In this document: piece by piece, positions 33,820-46,493 of the stretch
Layout: each line of letters begins with the position of its first letter
Numbering within the stretch: the stretch's first letter is position 1
Origin: Hyphomicrobiales bacterium
GTDB taxonomy: Bacteria; Pseudomonadota; Alphaproteobacteria; Rhizobiales; Rhizobiaceae
Direction: 5' to 3'
NCBI GenBank assembly: GCA_900471485.1
Contig: UCEU01000023.1
Location: 1-64,000 of the forward strand
DNA: 64,000 bases
Position numbers and translations under genes: made by a program
The notes under the pieces: generated by a model
What the model was told of the DNA's origin: nothing
Seen by the model: the letters and a program-made list of their open reading frames with translations, nothing else
Databases searched by the model: none

Positions 33820-36468
33820 ATGCGTACAGATATCGGCCAGGTCATCAATCTGGCAGACTACCAGCCCACCGACTTCGTTCTGGAACGCGTGGACCTTACC
33901 TTCGAGCTTGATCCCGAAAATACCAAGGTCGAAGCCCGCCTCATCTTCCATCGCCGCGAGGGCGTGGACAAGAAGGCACCGCTGGTTCTGGATGGCGATG
34001 AACTGACGCTCTCCGGCCTTTTGCTCGACCAGATCGACATTCCGCCGGCGCAATATGACGCAACGCCGGAAAGCCTGACGATCCGCGACCTTCCTGAAGA
34101 AACGCCCTTCGAAATCTGCATTACCAACTATATCAACCCGACCGCCAACACCCAGTTGATGGGCCTTTATCGCACCAGCGGCCTCTACTCGACGCAGTGC
34201 GAGGCGGAAGGCTTCCGTCGCATCACCTACTTCCCCGATCGTCCCGACGTACTGGCGCCCTACACGATCACCATCATCGCGGCCAAGGAAGGCAACCCGC
34301 TGCTTCTGTCGAACGGCAACTTCCTCGGTGGCGGCAACTATGACGAGGGCCGTCACTTCGCCGCCTGGTTCGACCCGCACCCCAAGCCGAGCTATCTCTT
34401 CGCGCTCGTCGCCGGCGACCTCGGCGTGATCGAAGACAGCTTCACGACGATGTCCGGCCGTGAAGTCGCGCTTAAGATCTACGTCGAGCACGGCAAGGAG
34501 CCGCGCGCCACCTATGCCATGGACGCGCTGAAGCGCTCGATGAAGTGGGATGAGGAGCGGTTCGGCCGCGAATACGATCTAGACATCTTCATGATCGTCG
34601 CCGTGTCGGACTTCAACATGGGCGCCATGGAGAACAAGGGGCTCAACGTCTTCAACGACAAGTATGTGCTTGCCGATCCGGAGACCGCGACGGACGCCGA
34701 CTACGCCAATATCGAAGCCATCATCGCCCACGAATATTTCCATAACTGGACGGGCAACCGCATCACCTGCCGTGACTGGTTCCAGCTGTGCCTCAAGGAA
34801 GGCCTAACCGTCTATCGCGACCACGAATTCTCCGCCGACCAGCGCTCGCGTCCGGTCAAGCGCATCGCGGAAGTGCGTCACCTGAAGTCGGAACAATTCC
34901 CCGAGGATGGTGGCCCGCTGGCGCATCCGGTGCGTCCGACGACCTATCGTGAAATCAACAACTTCTACACGACGACGGTCTACGAGAAGGGCAGCGAAGT
35001 CACGCGGATGATCGCGACGCTGCTCGGCAAGGAAGCCTTCAAGAAGGGCATGGATCTCTATTTCGATCGCCATGACGGCCAGGCCGTGACGATCGAGGAT
35101 TTCGTCAAGTGCTTCGAGGATGCCAGCGGCCGCGACCTCGGCCAATTCTCGCTGTGGTACCATCAGGCCGGTACGCCTCTGGTCACGACATCGGGAACCT
35201 ATGACGCGGCGGCCAAGACCTTCAGCCTCGCGCTCGAACAGATGATCCCGGCGACCCCTGGTCAAAGCGACAAGAAACCGATGCACATTCCGCTCAGCCT
35301 TGCGCTGTTTGCCGAAGACGGCAAGGCGTTCGAGCCGAGCTCCGTCACCGGAGCCGAATTTACCGGTGGCGTCCTGCATCTTACCGAGCGCACGCAGACG
35401 GCCGTCTTCCACGGCATCGGCTCGCGCCCTGTTGTTTCGATCAACCGCAGCTTCTCGGCCCCGATCAACCTGCACTTCGACCAGTCGCCGGCCGACCTTG
35501 CGCTGCTCGCCCGGTACGAGACCGACCACTTCGCCCGCTGGCAGGCCCTGACCGATCTGGCCCTTCCCAATCTCCTGAAGGCCGCCCGCGATGCGCGGGA
35601 CGGCAAGAGTGTCGCGTCGGAAAAGACCTTTGTCGAGACGCTGCTGGTCGCCGCCGCCGACGAGAGCCTCGAACCCGCTTTCCGCGCCCAGGCTCTGGCG
35701 CTGCCGAGCGAATCCGACATGGCGCGCGAGCTTGGCGGCAACAACGACCCCGACGCGATCCATGCCGGTCGCCAGGCGGTGATCAAGCAGATCGCCGATG
35801 CGGGCAAGGATGTGTTCGCGGCACTCTACGACGCCATGACCACGCCCGGCGAGTTCAGCCCGGATGCCAAGAGCGCCGGACGCCGCGCACTGCGCAACAC
35901 CGCCCTTACCTTCCTGTCCTACGCCGAGAATTCTCCGGCCCGGGCCAAGGCGGCGTTCGACGGCGCCAACAACATGACAGACCTCCTGCAGGCGCTTACG
36001 ATCCTGGCGCATCGTTTCCCCGACAGCAGCGAGGCCACGGACGCGCTCGAGGTCTTCCGTGACCGCTTCGCGGAGAATGCGCTGGTCATCGACAAGTGGT
36101 TCGCGGTGCAGGCCACCATTCCGGGCGCCGGCACGCTGGATCGCGTGGTGAAGCTCATGGACAATCCGCTGTTCAAGCGCACCAATCCGAACCGCATGCG
36201 CTCGCTGGTCGGCACCTTCGCCTTCACCAACCCCACCGGCTTCGGCCGTGCGGACGGCGAAGGCTATCGCTTCCTCGCACGTGAGATTCTCGATATCGAT
36301 CGCCGCAACCCACAATTGGCGGCGCGCATCCTGACATCGATGCGTTCCTGGCGTGCCCTGGAGCCGGTTCGGGCCGAGCATGCGCGGGCGGCACTGGCCG
36401 AAATCGCGCAGTCTTCCGAGCTCTCGACAGACGTCCGCGACATCGTCGAACGGACGCTCAAGGGGTGA
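33820..36468 (+). CDS. pepN: Aminopeptidase N
   Basis: An 882-residue M1 zinc metallopeptidase that trims N-terminal residues from peptides in the cytosol. GAMEN is at 268-272 and the zinc site HEYFH at 304-308, with the third ligand E327. The length matches the E. coli PepN branch, including the long C-terminal helical domain (about 540-882). It is monocistronic with its own promoter region and is followed by a weak terminator-like hairpin. Confidence 0.96.
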   Translation: MRTDIGQVINLADYQPTDFVLERVDLTFELDPENTKVEARLIFHRREGVDKKAPLVLDGDELTLSGLLLDQIDIPPAQYDATPESLTIRDLPEETPFEICITNYINPTANTQLMGLYRTSGLYSTQCEAEGFRRITYFPDRPDVLAPYTITIIAAKEGNPLLLSNGNFLGGGNYDEGRHFAAWFDPHPKPSYLFALVAGDLGVIEDSFTTMSGREVALKIYVEHGKEPRATYAMDALKRSMKWDEERFGREYDLDIFMIVAVSDFNMGAMENKGLNVFNDKYVLADPETATDADYANIEAIIAHEYFHNWTGNRITCRDWFQLCLKEGLTVYRDHEFSADQRSRPVKRIAEVRHLKSEQFPEDGGPLAHPVRPTTYREINNFYTTTVYEKGSEVTRMIATLLGKEAFKKGMDLYFDRHDGQAVTIEDFVKCFEDASGRDLGQFSLWYHQAGTPLVTTSGTYDAAAKTFSLALEQMIPATPGQSDKKPMHIPLSLALFAEDGKAFEPSSVTGAEFTGGVLHLTERTQTAVFHGIGSRPVVSINRSFSAPINLHFDQSPADLALLARYETDHFARWQALTDLALPNLLKAARDARDGKSVASEKTFVETLLVAAADESLEPAFRAQALALPSESDMARELGGNNDPDAIHAGRQAVIKQIADAGKDVFAALYDAMTTPGEFSPDAKSAGRRALRNTALTFLSYAENSPARAKAAFDGANNMTDLLQALTILAHRFPDSSEATDALEVFRDRFAENALVIDKWFAVQATIPGAGTLDRVVKLMDNPLFKRTNPNRMRSLVGTFAFTNPTGFGRADGEGYRFLAREILDIDRRNPQLAARILTSMRSWRALEPVRAEHARAALAEIAQSSELSTDVRDIVERTLKG

Positions 36469-36478
36469 TTTGCCCGGG

Positions 36479-36509
36479 AAGGTCGGCGCATGAAGTGCGG
36501 CGGCCTTTT
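36479..36509 (+). terminator. Weak terminator-like hairpin after pepN
   Basis: AAGGTCGGCGC and a GTGCGGCGGCCTT arm can pair imperfectly (with G·T and a bulge), followed by TTTCAC. Confidence 0.4.
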
Positions 36510-36542
36510 CACGAGCAACGAAAAGCAAGCATCTAGAATCGG

Positions 36543-36557
36543 TTAACGGATTTTTAC
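36543..36557. promoter_or_regulatory. Near-consensus CtrA-type site upstream of PleC-like kinase gene
   Basis: TTAACGGATTTTTAC reads TTAA-N7-TTAC, one mismatch from the CtrA consensus TTAA-N7-TTAA. It lies about 95 bp upstream of a kinase thought to act in the same cell-cycle network. Confidence 0.35.
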
Positions 36558-36649
36558 CTTTTCCTCTGGACAAGGCGAATCGCGAATGATTCATTGAGTC
36601 AGGTTCGGGCGAGCGGCGCAGCGAATCACACGAGGGATCAAGGCTAAAG

Positions 36650-38973
<2,324 letters not shown>

Positions 38974-38977
<4 letters not shown>

Positions 38978-41931
38978 TCCTTCACCACCGCCTGGAAGAC
39001 CTTGCGAACCGCCTTGGACAGGCGCTTGATCTCGGCTTCCAGCGTCTTGATATCGGGGCAATCACCGGCCCGGCAGACCAGATCAATGAGGCCGGCCGGA
39101 GCCTCCTTGGGATCGAATAGCCCGTCGATGCACAGGCGGATCAGCTGCGAGAGATCGGTGTAGAGCGTCAGTGCCTCAATGCAGAGATCGACGTCGCTCG
39201 CGGCCATCAGCTTGCCGCCAAGCAGCTTGAGCGCCTCGGCCGTGTTAAGGCCGTTCACCTTGACGTCGATGCCCTTAGCGGGGGCGATCAGCGCCAGGTA
39301 TTGCGCGATGAATTCGATATCGACCAGACCGCCCGGGATCAGCTTGAAATCCCAGATGCTGCCGGGAGGCTTTTCGGCCTCGATCAGGTCGCGCATCTCG
39401 GCGACGTCGTGGGTCACCTTGTCGATATCCCGCTTCGTCGCCAGCACTTGAGCGACCACGCGTTCCGCTTCCTGCGCCAGGCTGGCATCTCCGGAGATCA
39501 GTCTGGCGCGGCTAAGCGCCATATGCTCCCAGGTCCAGGCTTCCTCGCGCTGGTACTTCTGGAAGGCGCCGATGCGGGTGGCGACCGGCCCCTTGTTGCC
39601 CGAGGGTCGCAGGCGCATGTCGACCTCGTAAAGCACGCCTTCGGCCGTAGGCGCCGAGAGAGCGGCGATCAGCCGTTGGGTGATACGGGTGAAGTAGCGG
39701 GTCGAATCGATCGGCTTGGCGCCATCGGATTCGGAGGCTGTGTCGTCGTAGTCGTAGAGGAGGATGAGGTCGACATCGGAGCCTGCGGTCAGCTCGAAGC
39801 TGCCGAGCTTGCCCATGCCGGCAACGGCGACGCGGCCGCCCGGGAAATCGCCGTGGGCCGCGCGGATTTCGTCCAGCACCGCGCTGAGCGCGGCATCGAT
39901 GATGAGGTCGGCCAGATGGGTGAAGGCGCGGGCTGCCATGGTGCCGTTGATCGTGCCCGTCAGCAGCCGGATGCCGATCAGAAAGCGCTGCTCGGCCGCG
40001 AAGATGCGCAGGAGATCGAGGATTTCCTCGTAGTGCCGGGCCTGCTGGAGAGAGCCCTCAAGGCGCTCGGCGAGGTAATCGCGGGTCGGCAACTGCGCCA
40101 TGAGGCCAGGGTCGAGCATGCCGTCGAAGACATGCGGCCTGGCGGCGATCACCTCGGCAAGGCGCGGCGCGGATGACATGATGTTGACGATGAGGGAGAG
40201 CAGTGCCGGGTTGCTGCCGAGCAGCGAGAACAGCTGGATGCCGGCAGGCAGGCCGGAGATGAAACTGTCGAAGCGCAGGATCGCCTCGTCGGCGCGGGTG
40301 CTTTCACCGAAGACACGGAGCAACTGCGGCGTCAGTTCCGTCAGCCGCTCGCGCGCCTCCACCGATTGGGTCGCCCGGTAACGGCCGTAATGCCAGGTGC
40401 GAATGACGCGGGAGATATCGGAAGGGCGCTCGAAACCGAGCTTGCTCAGCGTCTTCAGCGTATCTGGATCGTCGCCCTGACCGGTGAAGACCAGGTTTCC
40501 CGTCTCGGTGGAAAGGCCCGTCTCCTGCTCGAACAGGCGTGCATAGCGCCGCTCGACGGTGCGGAAGACCTCCACCAGCCGCTCGGAGAAGCTCGGCGTG
40601 TCGTTATAGCCCATCATGAAGGCGATGCGCTTCAGGTCGGCTTCGGTCTCGGGCAGAAGATGGGTCTGCTCGTCGCGGACCATCTGAATGCGATGCTCGA
40701 CGTCACGCAGGAACCAGTAGGCCTCCGTCAGCTCGTCACGCGTCTCCTCGTCGATCCACTTGGCCTTGGTGAGTTCGGCAAGCGTCTCTTCCGTGGCGCG
40801 GCTGCGCAGCTGCGGCATGCGGCCGCCGGCGATCAGTTGCTGGGTCTGCGCGAAAAACTCGATCTCGCGGATACCGCCGCGGCCAAGCTTGACGTTGTGA
40901 CCCTTCACGGCGATGGCGCCATGGCCCTTGTGGGCGTGGATCTGGCGCTTGATGGAATGGATGTCCGAGATCGCCGCATAGTCGAGGTACTTGCGAAAGA
41001 CGAAGGGCACGAGGCCGCGCAAAAACTCTTCGCCGGCCGCGATATCGCCGGCCACCGCGCGAGCCTTGATGAAGGCGGCGCGTTCCCAATTCTGGCCCCT
41101 GCCCTCGTAATAGATCATCGCCGCATCGACGGGGATGGCGAGCGGTGTCGAGCCGGGATCGGGACGCAGGCGGAGATCCGTGCGGAAGACATAGCCATCG
41201 GCGGTGCGCTCCTGCATGATCCGCACGAGCCGGCGCATCAGCCGCGGGAAGACATCGATGGCGTCGTCGGGATCGGGCACGATGCCCGCTTCCTCGTCGA
41301 AGAAGACGACGACGTCGATATCGGAGGAATAGTTGAGCTCGCCGGCGCCGAGCTTGCCCATGCCGAGCACGATCAGCCCGGAGCCCTCGCTGGGCGCCAA
41401 GGTATTCCTCAGCCTGATCTTGCGCCCGTCATTGGCCGAGAGCAGCAGGTGGTCGATGGCGGCGGCAACAGATGCCTCCGCCAGCCGGCTCAGCCAGGCG
41501 GTTGTCGTGCGGCCATCGAAGACACGGGCAAGGTCAGCCAGAGCCACCAGGAAGGCGACGCGGCGCTTGATGACGCGCAGACGGCTCATCACATCGGATT
41601 CGCCTGGGACCGCGCCATCGGATAGCGGCTTCCAGCAATCGCGCGCCTCGGCGATCAGGGCTTCGAGCTGCGGCTCCAGCGGCTCGGAAATAGCAAGGGC
41701 GAGAATGGCGGGATCGATATTGGCGGTGTCGCGCAGATAGGGCGACAGCGTCAGCGCCGCCGTCACGAATTCGCGCAACGGGCTTTCGGTCTTCAGCATC
41801 GCGGCAACCGCGGGCTCGCTCTTGCCGATCTTCTGCAGGTCGGCCTGGGCGAGCTTCAGTTCGGTCTTGCTCAGCGGCTTCAGCAGGCCATCGACAACAC
41901 CCGCGATACTATGTTCCGATTTCGTCAGCAT
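38974..41931 (-). CDS. glnE: Glutamine synthetase adenylyl-/deadenylyltransferase
   Basis: A 985-residue bifunctional regulator that adds or removes AMP on glutamine synthetase in response to PII and glutamine. There are two nucleotidyltransferase domains, each followed by a helical domain. The N-terminal half shows MGKLGAGELNYSSDIDVVVFFD and the C-terminal half MGKLGSFELTAGSDVDLILLYD; the paired aspartates are the metal ligands of each site. Length matches the family. It is upstream of, and likely independent from, the sensor kinase gene 112 bp away. Confidence 0.96.
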
Positions 41932-42042
41932 GCGCCCTCCCCGGCAACCAGCAGCGAAGCAGCCGGAGAAGAATCATCGCCCGGCGGTTGCGGTGTAAGT
42001 TAGGGTCTGGGAGGACAATGGCCAACAGCCAATTGTCGCGGC

Positions 42043-43446
42043 TCACTTCACGGGGAAGACCATGCTGACCGTCAGGCCACGGTTCTCGGTTTTCTCGGGT
42101 TCGCTGTCGGAGAGTTCCAGCCGCCCGCCGTGCAGCTCCATCACGGCTTCGACCAGCGACAGGCCAAGACCGGTTCCGGGCTTCGAACGGCTTTCGTCGA
42201 GGCGATAGAAGCGCTTCAGCACGTCCTCGCGCCTTTCGGCGGGGATGCCCGGGCCATGGTCGGCGACCGAGAGGCAGATGCCGTCCGGCCGTCTTGCCAA
42301 GCCGATCGAAATCCCCTTGCCGCCTTCCGTGCCGGACGAATACTTGATGGCGTTGTCGATCAGGTTGAAGATCGCCTGGCCGATCAGTTCGCGATTGCCC
42401 TGGACTTCGATCGACGGCTCGATCGCCGAGGACAGCTCGAGGGACGCTTCCTCGGCAACCGGCTCGTAGAGTTCGGCGCTGTCAGCGACGATGGCGGAGA
42501 GATCGACCATCGACATCTCGGCGGCGACCGATCCGGCCTCCACGCGGGAGATCATCAGCAGGGCGTTGAAGGTGCGGATGAGCTGATCGGATTCGGAAAT
42601 GATGCCTTCCAGCGCCACGCGACGCGTCTCCGCATCCGGCGTGTCGATCGCGTCGGCAGCCTTGTTGCGCAGACGCGTCAGCGGGGTCTTCAAGTCATGG
42701 GCGATGTTGTCGGACACCTGCCGCAGCCCTTCGTTCAGCTTCTCGATACGGCCGAGCATGGCGTTCAGCGAGGCGGAAAGGCGATCGAACTCATCGCCGG
42801 AGCCGACGACAGGCAGACGCTGTGAGAGATCGCCGGCCATGATCTTCTTGCTCGCCGCCGACATGCGGTCGATGCGCTTCAAAGCATTGCGGCCGATCGC
42901 GAACCAGATGATGACGGCACCGAGACCCATGATGGCGAGCGCGATCATCAACGCCTGCCGTACGAGCACGCGAAACGCCTCTGGCTCGCCAAGGTCGCGG
43001 CCGATCAGCAGGCGCAGACCGTTGTCGAGGACGAAGATGTTGGCAACCGCCATGTGGGGATTGTCACGACCGCTCTCCGAATAGCGCTGGTAGCGGAAGG
43101 GCATGGATGTCCAGCCTTCCTCCTCCAGAACACCCGGCTGCACCGAGGCGACGTTGCCCGCGAGGATATCGCCGGAGGGGCCGGCAATGATGTAGAGATT
43201 GGCGCCGGGCTGGCGGGCGCGGCGTTCCATCGTGCGCAGAAGCAGGTTCATGCCGCCGGCGTCATAGGCGCGCTGGACCTGATCGACTTCCTGCTGCACC
43301 GCCTCGTGTATCTGGCTGGTGAGCAGACGTTCGGACATCGCCGTCACATAGAAGACGAGCACGGCCGCACAGATGGCGAAGAGCAGGATGTAGAGTGCCG
43401 AAAGGCGGACCGCCGTGGACTTCCACAGCAACCAGAAGCGGTTCAT
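42043..43446 (-). CDS. Sensor histidine kinase (EnvZ-like architecture)
   Basis: A 467-residue inner-membrane kinase. Helix 1 is at about 12-36, the periplasmic domain at about 37-160, helix 2 at about 163-186, and HAMP at about 187-240. HisKA has His250 in NIAHDLKTPLTRLR. ATPase motifs are LIDNAIKYSS, DHGPGIP and GTGLGLSLVEAV. Its ATG overlaps the stop of the response regulator gene (ATGA), so the two form one unit. Location next to degP suggests an envelope-stress or metal-sensing role, but no signal can be assigned. Confidence 0.9.
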   Translation of the reverse strand: MNRFWLLWKSTAVRLSALYILLFAICAAVLVFYVTAMSERLLTSQIHEAVQQEVDQVQRAYDAGGMNLLLRTMERRARQPGANLYIIAGPSGDILAGNVASVQPGVLEEEGWTSMPFRYQRYSESGRDNPHMAVANIFVLDNGLRLLIGRDLGEPEAFRVLVRQALMIALAIMGLGAVIIWFAIGRNALKRIDRMSAASKKIMAGDLSQRLPVVGSGDEFDRLSASLNAMLGRIEKLNEGLRQVSDNIAHDLKTPLTRLRNKAADAIDTPDAETRRVALEGIISESDQLIRTFNALLMISRVEAGSVAAEMSMVDLSAIVADSAELYEPVAEEASLELSSAIEPSIEVQGNRELIGQAIFNLIDNAIKYSSGTEGGKGISIGLARRPDGICLSVADHGPGIPAERREDVLKRFYRLDESRSKPGTGLGLSLVEAVMELHGGRLELSDSEPEKTENRGLTVSMVFPVK

Positions 43447-44120
43447 CCCTCGTCCTTGATCATGTAGCCGGCGCCACGGATCGTCTTCAGCAACGGCTGG
43501 CTGAAGTCCTTCTCGATCTTCGAGCGCAGCCGCGAGACGTGGACGTCGATGACGTTGGTCTGGGGATCGAAGTGATAGTCCCAGACATTTTCGAGAAGCA
43601 TCGTCCGAGTGACCACCTGGCCGGCGTTCTTCATCAGATATTCTAGCAGGCGGAATTCGCGCGGCTGCAGCGGAATATCGCGGCCGCCGCGACGGACCTC
43701 ATGCGCGAGACGATCGAGCTCGAGATCGCCGACGCGATAGACGACGTCCTGCTCCGGCGTTCCCTTGCGGCGGCCGAGCACTTCGACACGGGCGAGCAGT
43801 TCGCTGAAGGCATATGGCTTCGGCAGATAATCGTCGCCGCCGGCACGCAGGCCGGTCACGCGGTCATCGACCTGGCCGAGTGCGGAGAGAATGAGGACGG
43901 GGGTATGGATGCCCTTGCGGCGCAGCTCGCTGATGACGGAAAGACCATCGCGGCGCGGCAGCATTCGGTCGATGACGATGACGTCGTAAGTGTTCTCCGA
44001 GCCCATGAAGAGCCCGCTTTCGCCATCGCTGGCATGATCGGCCACAATGCCGGCTTCACGGAATGCCTTGGTGAGATAGACCGCGGCCTCCAAATCGTCT
44101 TCGATGATCAGAATCTTCAT
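43443..44120 (-). CDS. OmpR-family response regulator
   Basis: A 225-residue DNA-binding response regulator: receiver domain (1-115) with phospho-acceptor Asp51 (VIVIDRMLPRRDG) and a winged-helix output domain (about 130-225). The start used is ATG at 44120. An upstream in-frame ATG at 44189 (MTSAQQED..) has the better ribosome-binding site, GGTGAG, and would add 23 residues. Partner of the kinase encoded immediately downstream. Confidence 0.9.
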   Translation of the reverse strand: MKILIIEDDLEAAVYLTKAFREAGIVADHASDGESGLFMGSENTYDVIVIDRMLPRRDGLSVISELRRKGIHTPVLILSALGQVDDRVTGLRAGGDDYLPKPYAFSELLARVEVLGRRKGTPEQDVVYRVGDLELDRLAHEVRRGGRDIPLQPREFRLLEYLMKNAGQVVTRTMLLENVWDYHFDPQTNVIDVHVSRLRSKIEKDFSQPLLKTIRGAGYMIKDEG

Positions 44121-44217
44121 GCGGCCGACATTACCTACCGGTTGCGTTTCGGCAAGGCTCAAAGCGTCTTCCTGTTGTGCAGAGGTCATTGCGATCACTC
44201 ACCATCCATTGACGGAA

Positions 44218-44246
44218 GGGAGCCGCGCCTTGTGAGCGCGGCTCCC
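44218..44246 (-). terminator. Terminator after degP
   Basis: GGGAGCCGCGC (44218-44228) and GCGCGGCTCCC (44236-44246) form a perfect 11-bp stem with a 7-base loop between degP and the regulator gene. Leftward, it is followed by TTCCGTC. Confidence 0.7.
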
Positions 44247-44269
44247 GTCTTGATCAGAGCCGGGCGGGA

Positions 44270-45844
44270 TTAGCCCTGATCATTGATCGGGAGGGCAACG
44301 AAGCGGCTGCCTTCCTTGGACTGGATCTGGAAGAGCGCGCGGGTGCGGCCATCCTTCTTCGCCTGGTTCAGGACCTTGACGACATCATCGGCCGAGGAAA
44401 CATCCTGGTTGTTGACCGAGGTGATTTTCTCGCCTTCCTTGATGCCCTTGTCGGCGGCATCGGAGTTCGGGTCGATGCCGGTGATCTGCAGGCCCTTGCC
44501 GTCGTCGGCGGGACCGACGCTGAGGCCGAGGTCGGCAAGCGCCTTTTCGGAAGCGGGCGCCTGTGCTTCTGGTGCCTGATCGCCATCGTCAGCCGAGGCG
44601 TCCTTCTGTTCTGCCGGCAGCGTGCCGAGTTCGACGGTCAGCGACTGAGCCTTGCCGGAACGCCAGACAGACAGTTCGACCTTCTTGCCCGGCGTCATCG
44701 CGCCGATGCGGCGGCTGAGATCGCGGGCGTCCTTGACGGTCTCGCCATTGACGGCGGTGACGACGTCGCCAGCCTTCATGCCGGCCTTTTCACCGGGGGT
44801 ACCGGCCTGGGCGGAGACGACAAGCGCACCGCTTGCCTCGGACAGACCGAGCGAGTCGGCGATGTCCTTGGTGACCGGCTGGATCTGCACGCCGAGATAG
44901 CCACGCGATACCTGACCGTCCTTGATCAGGTCGGCTACGACATCCTTGGCGGTCGAGGCAGGGATGGCGAACGCAATACCGACATTGCCACCCGACTGGG
45001 AGAAGATCGCGGTGTTGATGCCCACGACTTCGCCGTTGAGATTGAAGCTCGGGCCACCCGAGTTGCCGCGGTTCACGGCCGCGTCGACCTGGAGATAGTC
45101 GTCGTAGGGACCGGAGCCGATGTCACGACCACGAGCCGAGACGATGCCGGCCGTCACCGTGCCGCCGAGACCGAAGGGGTTGCCGACGGCAACGACCCAG
45201 TCGCCGACGCGAACATTGTTGTCATCGGCCCAGTTCACGTAGGTGAACTTCTTGCCCTTGCCGTCGACCTTCAAGACAGCGAGGTCGGTGCGCGGATCCT
45301 TGCCGATCAGCTTGGCATCGAGTTCGGTGCCGTCATTCATGACAGCAACGAAGGCGGCGCCATCGGAAACGACGTGGTTGTTGGTGACGATGTAGCCGTC
45401 TTCGGAGATGAAGAAGCCGGAGCCCTGGGCGACCGGACGCAGGCGACCCTTGCCGTCATGCGGTCCGAAGCGCTTGCCGGGAGGGCCACGATGACCGTCC
45501 GGGCCATTCGGACCCTGTTCGCCGAACTGACGGAAGAACGGCTTCAGCGCGTCGGGAACGTTGTCCAGGTCGCGACCGCCGAAATCGAAGGAGAAGCTGT
45601 TGCCGTCATCGTTGGCAACCGGCTTGATGCGGTCCTCGACGCGGACGGAGACGACGGCCGGCGAAACGGCGTCGACGACATTGGCGAAGCTCGGGACGGA
45701 CGGGGCCTGGACCTTGACGGCTTCGGCATAGGAACGGGTGATTTCGAGGGGAATGCCAGTCGTCAGCACCGCGGCAGCAAGACCGGCAACGGTCGAGGCC
45801 TTCAGCATGGTATTGAGCGACGGAGCCTTGATGTTCTTCAGCAT
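44270..45844 (-). CDS. degP: Periplasmic serine protease/chaperone DegP (HtrA family, Do type)
   Basis: A 524-residue periplasmic quality-control protease. The N-terminus is a signal peptide (hydrophobic run at about 17-30). The trypsin-like triad is His157 (TNNHVV), Asp187 (PRTDLAVL) and Ser262 (RGNSGGPSF). Two PDZ domains follow at about 345-425 and 440-524. The linker contains an unusual GPNGPDGHRGPPGKR stretch at 111-125. The start at 45844 is preceded by AAAGGTG 7 bases upstream; longer starts lack this. It is followed by a regulatory pair that may control it. Confidence 0.93.
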   Translation of the reverse strand: MLKNIKAPSLNTMLKASTVAGLAAAVLTTGIPLEITRSYAEAVKVQAPSVPSFANVVDAVSPAVVSVRVEDRIKPVANDDGNSFSFDFGGRDLDNVPDALKPFFRQFGEQGPNGPDGHRGPPGKRFGPHDGKGRLRPVAQGSGFFISEDGYIVTNNHVVSDGAAFVAVMNDGTELDAKLIGKDPRTDLAVLKVDGKGKKFTYVNWADDNNVRVGDWVVAVGNPFGLGGTVTAGIVSARGRDIGSGPYDDYLQVDAAVNRGNSGGPSFNLNGEVVGINTAIFSQSGGNVGIAFAIPASTAKDVVADLIKDGQVSRGYLGVQIQPVTKDIADSLGLSEASGALVVSAQAGTPGEKAGMKAGDVVTAVNGETVKDARDLSRRIGAMTPGKKVELSVWRSGKAQSLTVELGTLPAEQKDASADDGDQAPEAQAPASEKALADLGLSVGPADDGKGLQITGIDPNSDAADKGIKEGEKITSVNNQDVSSADDVVKVLNQAKKDGRTRALFQIQSKEGSRFVALPINDQG

Positions 45845-45993
45845 GGTACGCACCTTTGTTGTCTGCATTCTACAGGGTCGGCAATCACCGGTTCGGTGTT
45901 TGTTGAATACAGATATAGGGTGAAGCACCTTACTGCGAACTGTCCGGGCGATGAAAAATCTGTAATGTCGGCAAGTTCTTGCGAATATGCGCA

Positions 45994-46021
45994 AAAGCCG
46001 CGACGATAGTGTGCGCGGCTT
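45994..46021 (-). terminator. Terminator after the ccm operon
   Basis: Reading leftward, AAGCCGCG, an 11-base loop and CGCGGCTTTTG follow the ccmH stop. It isolates the ccm operon from degP. Confidence 0.75.
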
Positions 46022-46037
46022 CCTTAAATAGCTGAAA

Positions 46038-46493
46038 TCATTGATCGAGAAGTTCGTTCAGCCGGGCCTGCTCGTCCGCCGTCAGGCTGGAACCGGTGGG
46101 TTTTCCGGCGCGGCGGCGGGCAAAGACGGCAAGCGAAACACCGCCGGCAAGGATCAGCACGACGGGCGCGCCCCAGAGAAGAACGGTCTTCATTTCAAGG
46201 CGCGGCTTCAACAGTACGAACTCTCCATAGCGAGAAACGATGTAGCTCATCACCTGCTCGTCGCTGTCACCATCGGTGAGGCGCTTGCGCACGAGGAGGC
46301 GCAGGTCCTTGGCGAGCTCGGCGTTGGAATCGTCGATCGACTGGTTCTGGCAGACCATGCAGCGGAGTTCGGAGGAGATGGCGCGGGCGCGCGCTTCGAG
46401 CGTGGGATCGGCCAGAACCTCGTCCGGATTGACGGCGAAGGCTGGAGCCGCTGAAAGCAGCAGCCCCACGAGAAGCAAAAGCCGGGCGATCAT
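46038..46493 (-). CDS. ccmH: Cytochrome c maturation protein CcmH (CycL)
   Basis: A 151-residue membrane-anchored thiol protein that reduces apocytochrome c CXXC and works with CcmF in heme ligation. It has a signal/anchor (1-20), the redox motif LRCMVCQNQ with Cys45 and Cys48, and a C-terminal transmembrane helix (about 103-124). It overlaps ccmF by 4 bases (ATGA). It is the last gene of ccmI-E-F-H. Confidence 0.95.
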   Translation of the reverse strand: MIARLLLLVGLLLSAAPAFAVNPDEVLADPTLEARARAISSELRCMVCQNQSIDDSNAELAKDLRLLVRKRLTDGDSDEQVMSYIVSRYGEFVLLKPRLEMKTVLLWGAPVVLILAGGVSLAVFARRRAGKPTGSSLTADEQARLNELLDQ